Origin: an uncultured Flavobacteriia bacterium
GTDB lineage: Bacteria > Bacteroidota > Bacteroidia > Flavobacteriales_D > Crocinitomicaceae
Assembly (NCBI GenBank): GCA_903930085.1
Contig: CAIYXD010000244.1
Location: 1 to 8,865, forward strand
Length of the DNA: 8,865 nt
Direction: 5' to 3'
Position numbers and translations under genes: made by a program. Under the pieces are notes generated by a model. It searched no databases and was not told where the DNA came from. It saw only the letters and a list, made by a program, of their open reading frames with translations. Below, in pieces: positions 5,374 to 8,865 of this stretch. Positions within the stretch are counted from its first letter, which is position 1. Every line of letters starts with the position of its first letter.

Positions 5374-7413
5374 TTAGTCCTGGTTTGCCTTGTTTTTATA
5401 GTAATTATATAATTCCACTTGCGCATGAAAAGGTTTCGCTTTTGGTCTGCGATAGGTATTCTTCAAATCTTTACGAATTTCTCTTACTTTAACACTGCCT
5501 TTCCATTGGTAGTTAAAAACAGTATCAATCTCGAACTGAATTTTAGGATCTACAATTGGGCAGGCAACTTCTATCCGTTTATCTAAGTTGCGTTCCATCC
5601 AATCGGCGCTACTGATATAATAGATTGGATTTCCATTGTTTCGAAAGATAAAAAATCGTGCATGTTCTAAGTAGCGGTCAACAAGACTGATAACTTTAAT
5701 GTTTTCACTCATTCCTTTTACTCCGGGAACTAAGCCGCAAATGCCACGAATAATCATTTGAATTTTAACGCCTGCTTGGCTAGCTTCGTATAATTTATCA
5801 ATTAGCTTTGGATCTGTAAGATTATTGATTTTGATTCTAATGGATGCTGGAAGATCTTTTTTAGCGAAGGCGATTTCCTGATCGATTAAGGCATTGAATT
5901 TTCGTCTCGTGTTGAACGGCGAAACGATTAATTCTTTAAAAATGCCACGGTCTAAGTTGTTTTCCAATAAGCGGAAAACTTTTTTCACTTCCCTTGATAT
6001 GGCAATATTCGCAGTTAAAAGGGAGATGTCGGAATAAATTAGCGCGGTTTTTTCGTTAAAATTCCCCGTTCCAACGTAAGTAATAAGTTGTTCTTGGCGG
6101 TTAGAGACTCGGGTAATTTGCATTAATTTGGAATGGACCTTTAAATCTTGAACGCCATATATTACTTTGGCGCCATTTTCGCGCAGGTTATTTGCCCAAA
6201 ACACATTGTTTTCCTCGTCAAATCGCGCTTGAAGTTCGAGCACCACAGTTACATTTTTTCCATTCAGAACTGCAGACATTAATGCATTCATTATTTGAGA
6301 ATGCGCTGCAACTCGGTATACATTTATCTTAATAAAAGTAACTTTTGGGTCGATTGCTGCTTCGCGTAAAACATCTACAACATAATCGAACCGCTGGTAA
6401 GGGAAATGCAGCAAAACATCTTTGGCTAAAATGGTTTTTATCAAACTTTTTTGTCCTTCTAAATCCGGGTGATTTACCGGTGGTTGTGCTGGATACAAAA
6501 ATTCCGGATGTTCAAAGGACGGGAAAGACATAAAATCCTTGAAATTGTGGTATTTTCCTCCAGGAATCGTATTAATTCCAAATTTTAAATTGAGCGATTT
6601 CAATAAATGATCGAGAAGGTCTTTCGGCATTTTTTCATCGTAAACAAACCGAACAGGCTTTCCTTTTTTTCGTTGTTTTAAACTTTTCTCGATTTTTTCA
6701 ATTAGTGTAAAAGCAAGATCATCATCCAGGTTCAACTCTGCATCACGGGTAAATTTGAAAGTATACGCCTCAACGGTATCGAATGTAAAAATTGAAAAAA
6801 TATTTTTCAGGTGCAGCCGAATAATGTCATCCAAAAGCAAAACATATTCCTTTTCCCCTTCCTTGATGCGATAAAATCGTGGGAATTCAGACGGTATTTT
6901 TATAAGTGCAAATTTGACCGTTTTTTTATTTTCGGAAAGCATGCGCACGGCTAAATATATGCTAGAATCCTTAAGCCTTGGAAATGGTGTGGATTTTTCC
7001 AAAATAATCGGAACAATCGCATGCTTCAATTTAGTGTTAAAGTAATTACTCAATTCCGCCAACATGGTTCCCGAGCAATTCGTATCGTCCACATGAAAAA
7101 TGGAATGTTTTTCCAGTTCAGAAAGCAACTGCTGGTAGGTGGATTCAAACTTCAGCTGTTGCTTCATTACTGTTTTTCGAATCTCGTTGTACAATTCCGT
7201 CGGTGTGCCCGAGAAACCTGCAATTTGTTTCTTTTGAACGCCTATTATTCGTCGAATATTAGCTACACGAACACGGAAAAATTCGTCCAGATTATTGGAG
7301 TAAATTCCTAAAAAACGCATGCGCTCAACCACAGGGACCTTCGTGTCCATTGCTTCCTGCAAAACGCGCTCATTAAACGCCAACCAACTTAATTCCCGAT
7401 TTATTAATTCCAT
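5374..7413 (-). CDS. ppk1: Polyphosphate kinase 1
   Basis: Reversibly transfers the gamma-phosphate of ATP to inorganic polyphosphate through a phosphohistidine intermediate; usually membrane-associated at the inner face. 679 aa, close to the 688 of E. coli PPK. The N domain opens with NRELSWLAFNERVLQEA (5-21) and has IYSNNLDEFFRVR (37-49), which contains the ATP-binding Asn. The head domain contains PGGKYHNFKDF (284-294). The C1 domain carries LELQARFDEENN (392-403) and the autophosphorylated His427 in KVHSKL, then GTGNFNEKTA (448-457). The C2 domain has DRYLEHARFFIF with the second essential histidine, His584, and SSADWMERNLDKRIEVACP (601-619). No key residue is missing. No exopolyphosphatase gene is adjacent. 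A terminator at 7502-7535 separates it from the upstream lipoprotein gene. Confidence 0.97.
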   Translation of the reverse strand: MELINRELSWLAFNERVLQEAMDTKVPVVERMRFLGIYSNNLDEFFRVRVANIRRIIGVQKKQIAGFSGTPTELYNEIRKTVMKQQLKFESTYQQLLSELEKHSIFHVDDTNCSGTMLAELSNYFNTKLKHAIVPIILEKSTPFPRLKDSSIYLAVRMLSENKKTVKFALIKIPSEFPRFYRIKEGEKEYVLLLDDIIRLHLKNIFSIFTFDTVEAYTFKFTRDAELNLDDDLAFTLIEKIEKSLKQRKKGKPVRFVYDEKMPKDLLDHLLKSLNLKFGINTIPGGKYHNFKDFMSFPSFEHPEFLYPAQPPVNHPDLEGQKSLIKTILAKDVLLHFPYQRFDYVVDVLREAAIDPKVTFIKINVYRVAAHSQIMNALMSAVLNGKNVTVVLELQARFDEENNVFWANNLRENGAKVIYGVQDLKVHSKLMQITRVSNRQEQLITYVGTGNFNEKTALIYSDISLLTANIAISREVKKVFRLLENNLDRGIFKELIVSPFNTRRKFNALIDQEIAFAKKDLPASIRIKINNLTDPKLIDKLYEASQAGVKIQMIIRGICGLVPGVKGMSENIKVISLVDRYLEHARFFIFRNNGNPIYYISSADWMERNLDKRIEVACPIVDPKIQFEIDTVFNYQWKGSVKVREIRKDLKNTYRRPKAKPFHAQVELYNYYKNKANQD

Positions 7414-7417
7414 TCAG

Positions 7418-7425
7418 CAAAAATG
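7418..7425 (-). promoter_or_regulatory. Possible -7 element for ppk1
   Basis: Minus-strand CATTTTTG differs from the consensus TAnnTTTG only in the first base. It ends 4 nt before the ppk1 ATG (CTGA then ATG), which would imply a transcript beginning at or next to the start codon. No -33 box is evident. A promoter somewhere in 7414-7501 is expected because a terminator precedes this gap, but this match is weak. Confidence 0.25.
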
Positions 7426-7501
7426 TTCATTTAGAGTAAAAAATAGAAGTAAAGTAGATTAAATTAATGTGAAGAAAAGGTCACCTGCAGGAAAAACAGT
7501 T

Positions 7502-7535
7502 AAAAAAATGGCCGCACCTAATTAATGCAGCCATT
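7502..7535 (-). terminator. Rho-independent terminator of the lipoprotein gene
   Basis: On the minus strand AATGGCTGCA (7535-7526) pairs with TGCGGCCATT (7516-7507) as a 10-bp stem with one G-U pair around a 9-nt loop, and runs directly into a T tract (through 7502). It lies about 20 nt after the lipoprotein stop codon at 7555 and before ppk1. Confidence 0.88.
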
Positions 7536-7554
7536 CGATACCATTTAGTTTACA

Positions 7555-8088
7555 TTACACTTTCATTCCTTTTACAATTCTATCTTTTCGCTTTGTTTTC
7601 TGTAATTTTTTCAAAATAACTTTTAGAAAAGTGCTTCCACTAGCAGAGGTTGCATAATATGTTTCATTGCCGTAAGACAATTTTCCACCTTTATCTTGTC
7701 CCCATTCTGCAACCAGGAAATATTTTCCAGATTGTTGATTTGGTCTTACAGTAAATAAAATAGTTTTTCCAACTCCTGTCTCAAAACGCAACATCAATTC
7801 GCCATTTGGACCATAGCCTTCAAAAATACATTTTGTATTTGCAGGAATAATTACCCTATTTTGCTCACTATTTGAACTTGTTACCAGTGAACCATCATCC
7901 GAAGTTCCTTGATTTCCAGTTGACTTACTTTTTTCCAAAATAATTGTTGCAGATGTGAAGAATTGAACTTTTTTCAATTGTTTCTCCGAATCCAAACTAA
8001 ATTCATCCCTAATTTCATTGGTGTACGGAACCTTTACTCCGCAGCTAACTAAAACGATTCCCAAAAGGATAATTACGACATATTTCAT
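7555..8088 (-). CDS. Putative lipoprotein of unknown function
   Basis: 177 aa. The N terminus MKYVVIILLGIVLVSC has a lipobox LVS-C with the lipidated Cys16, so the protein is an exported lipoprotein; the sorting residues after Cys (GVKVP) do not decide inner versus outer membrane. After a charged segment (EIRDEFSLDSEKQLKKVQFFTSATIILEKS) comes a low-complexity Ser/Gly/Asn linker (about 55-77). A presumably beta-rich domain follows, with IIPANTKCIFEGY, LFTVRPNQQSGKYFLV and YGNETYYATSASGSTFLKV, ending in a strongly basic tail (KKLQKTKRKDRIVKGMKV). I recall similar uncharacterised Bacteroidota lipoproteins but no named domain. It is a single-gene unit: own promoter-like element upstream, own terminator downstream. 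Confidence 0.82.
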   Translation of the reverse strand: MKYVVIILLGIVLVSCGVKVPYTNEIRDEFSLDSEKQLKKVQFFTSATIILEKSKSTGNQGTSDDGSLVTSSNSEQNRVIIPANTKCIFEGYGPNGELMLRFETGVGKTILFTVRPNQQSGKYFLVAEWGQDKGGKLSYGNETYYATSASGSTFLKVILKKLQKTKRKDRIVKGMKV

Positions 8089-8103
8089 ACAAACGATTTT
8101 TTA

Positions 8104-8111
8104 CAAATATA
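8104..8111 (-). promoter_or_regulatory. Candidate -7 promoter element for the lipoprotein gene
   Basis: Minus-strand TATATTTG is an exact match to the Bacteroidota -7 consensus TAnnTTTG, 15 nt before the ATG at 8088, giving a leader of roughly 10 nt. A -33 TTTG at 19-21 nt is not clear. A second exact match, TATTTTTG (8155-8148), lies further upstream on the same strand and could be an alternative. Confidence 0.45.
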
Positions 8112-8160
8112 CGCAAAGCTGTCAAAGATTATGCCTAACCAATTCTCCAAAAATATACTT

Positions 8161-8168
8161 TACCTTTG
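8161..8168 (+). promoter_or_regulatory. Candidate -7 promoter element for the MBL hydrolase gene
   Basis: TACCTTTG followed by CA is an exact TAnnTTTG match in the form often seen before flavobacterial genes. It would start transcription near 8172-8174, leaving a leader of about a dozen bases. AAGGA (8181-8185) directly abuts the ATG, closer than a usual Shine-Dalgarno spacing, so its role in initiation is doubtful. Confidence 0.5.
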
Positions 8169-8185
8169 CATTTCAATTTTAAGGA

Positions 8186-8833
8186 ATGAAATTACACGTA
8201 GAAACTTTTACTTTTAATCAATTTCAGGAAAACACTTTCGTAGTGCACGATGATAATAAGCAGTGTGTAATCATTGATCCCGGATGCTATGAACGAAGTG
8301 AGCAACAAATGCTGCAAGGTTTTATCTCAGATAATAATTTAAAACCGCTTGCTTTATTAAATACGCATGCACACATCGATCATATTTTGGGGAATGCATT
8401 TGTGCAAAGAACGTATGATTTAGATCATTATTTACACATCGATGATTTGGTAACAATGCGAGCTGTAGAAAGCTATGCGCACGTTTATGGTTTTTCAGGA
8501 TATGAAATTTCGCCAGAACCAACACATATTATGCAAGCAAACGATACGCTGAATTTTGGTGGAATTAGCTTTGATGTTTTTTGTACGCCAGGGCACGCAC
8601 CCGGACATGTCGTTTTTTACAATGAAGAAAATCAATTTGTCGTTAACGGAGACGTTTTATTCAATGGTAGTTTTGGACGTGTAGATTTACCGGGCGGCGA
8701 TTTGGAAATCCTGAAAAAATCGATTCATGAAACACTATTTCAGTTACCCGAAGAAACTATCGTGTATTGCGGACATGGTGCTTCCACAACAATTGGGAAA
8801 GAAAAACGTTCCAACTATATTTTGAATTTTTAG
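8186..8833 (+). CDS. Metallo-beta-lactamase-fold hydrolase, glyoxalase II-like
   Basis: Cytoplasmic binuclear metal hydrolase of the MBL superfamily, in the GloB/YcbL-like group that hydrolyses thioesters such as S-lactoylglutathione or related compounds; the substrate here is unknown. 215 aa, the typical short form lacking the C-terminal substrate-binding domain of classical glyoxalase II. All metal ligands are visible: NTHAHIDH (His61, His63, Asp65, His66), TPGHAPGH (His137), VNGDVLF (Asp156, bridging) and YCGHG (His197). FGRVDLPGGD (163-172) is also characteristic of this group. The ATG at 8186 is the only sensible start. The gene is divergent from the lipoprotein gene, with 97 bp between start codons that hold both promoter candidates. 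Confidence 0.93.
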   Translation: MKLHVETFTFNQFQENTFVVHDDNKQCVIIDPGCYERSEQQMLQGFISDNNLKPLALLNTHAHIDHILGNAFVQRTYDLDHYLHIDDLVTMRAVESYAHVYGFSGYEISPEPTHIMQANDTLNFGGISFDVFCTPGHAPGHVVFYNEENQFVVNGDVLFNGSFGRVDLPGGDLEILKKSIHETLFQLPEETIVYCGHGASTTIGKEKRSNYILNF

Positions 8834-8845
8834 TAAGGTCCAAAC

Positions 8846-8865
8846 GTGAGAATCGGAATAAATAC
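8846..8865 (+). CDS. Possible start of a downstream gene (GTG start), cut by the window edge
   Basis: GTG at 8846 opens a frame reading M-R-I-G-I-N before the edge. AAGG at 8835-8838 sits 7 nt upstream, a good Shine-Dalgarno position, and the GTG lies 12 nt after the MBL stop. The residues MRIGIN resemble the beginning of many bacterial glycosyltransferases, but six residues cannot establish a function. Confidence 0.3.

Noticed and set aside
5346..5376. Inverted repeat TTTACG (5350-5355) / CGTAAA (5368-5373) between the converging DUF2141 and ppk1 genes, considered as a bidirectional terminator.
   Set aside because: Only 6 bp of AT-rich stem, a 12-nt loop and no T tract on either side; too weak to call.
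1..8865. Searched by eye for CRISPR arrays, insertion sequences, toxin-antitoxin or phage-defence genes, retrons and integration sites (including at the 3' end of tRNA-Ser).
   Set aside because: No regularly spaced repeats, transposase or integrase motifs, terminal inverted repeats or duplicated tRNA end were found; the region reads as stable core genome.

Overview
The window is an ordinary chromosomal segment of a low-GC Bacteroidota bacterium, most likely from the Flavobacteriales and possibly near Fluviicola/Crocinitomicaceae (inference from protein style, no search was run). The clues are several copies of the Bacteroidota -7 promoter element (TAnnTTTG), weak or absent Shine-Dalgarno sequences at most starts, a DUF2141 protein, a Bacteroidota-type ExbB with a signal-peptide-like N terminus, and many Lys/Asn/Phe-rich secreted proteins. 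No transposase, integrase, CRISPR array, prophage gene or plasmid origin is visible.

Left part, minus strand (1-4651). The start of an exbB/tolQ-type proton-channel gene runs off the left edge. Upstream of it are a tRNA-Ser(GGA) and then a compact gene run read right to left: galE (UDP-glucose 4-epimerase), an outer-membrane beta-barrel-like protein, a TatD-family hydrolase and a type I L-asparaginase. The first three genes overlap by 8 nt or are 2 nt apart, so they are probably one transcript. Asparaginase follows after about 50 nt.

Middle, plus strand (4691-5338). Divergent from galE are a 64-residue single-span membrane protein and a secreted DUF2141 protein, 30 nt apart. They converge on ppk1.

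Right part. ppk1 (polyphosphate kinase 1, minus strand) is complete, with both active-site histidines. Upstream of it, on the same strand, is a small lipoprotein gene that ends in a convincing rho-independent terminator, so ppk1 is likely transcribed separately. Divergent from the lipoprotein is a glyoxalase-II-like metallo-beta-lactamase-fold hydrolase on the plus strand. A possible GTG start of another gene lies at the right edge.

Functionally this mixes metabolism (galE, ansA, ppk1, MBL hydrolase), nucleic-acid processing (tatD) and envelope functions (exbB, beta-barrel protein, lipoprotein, DUF2141, small membrane protein). I found no convincing undescribed system. The points worth a second look are small: a direct repeat before exbB, a structured leader before the tRNA, a Ser at a catalytic Thr position in asparaginase, possible leaderless starts for galE and ppk1, and two unnamed envelope protein families.
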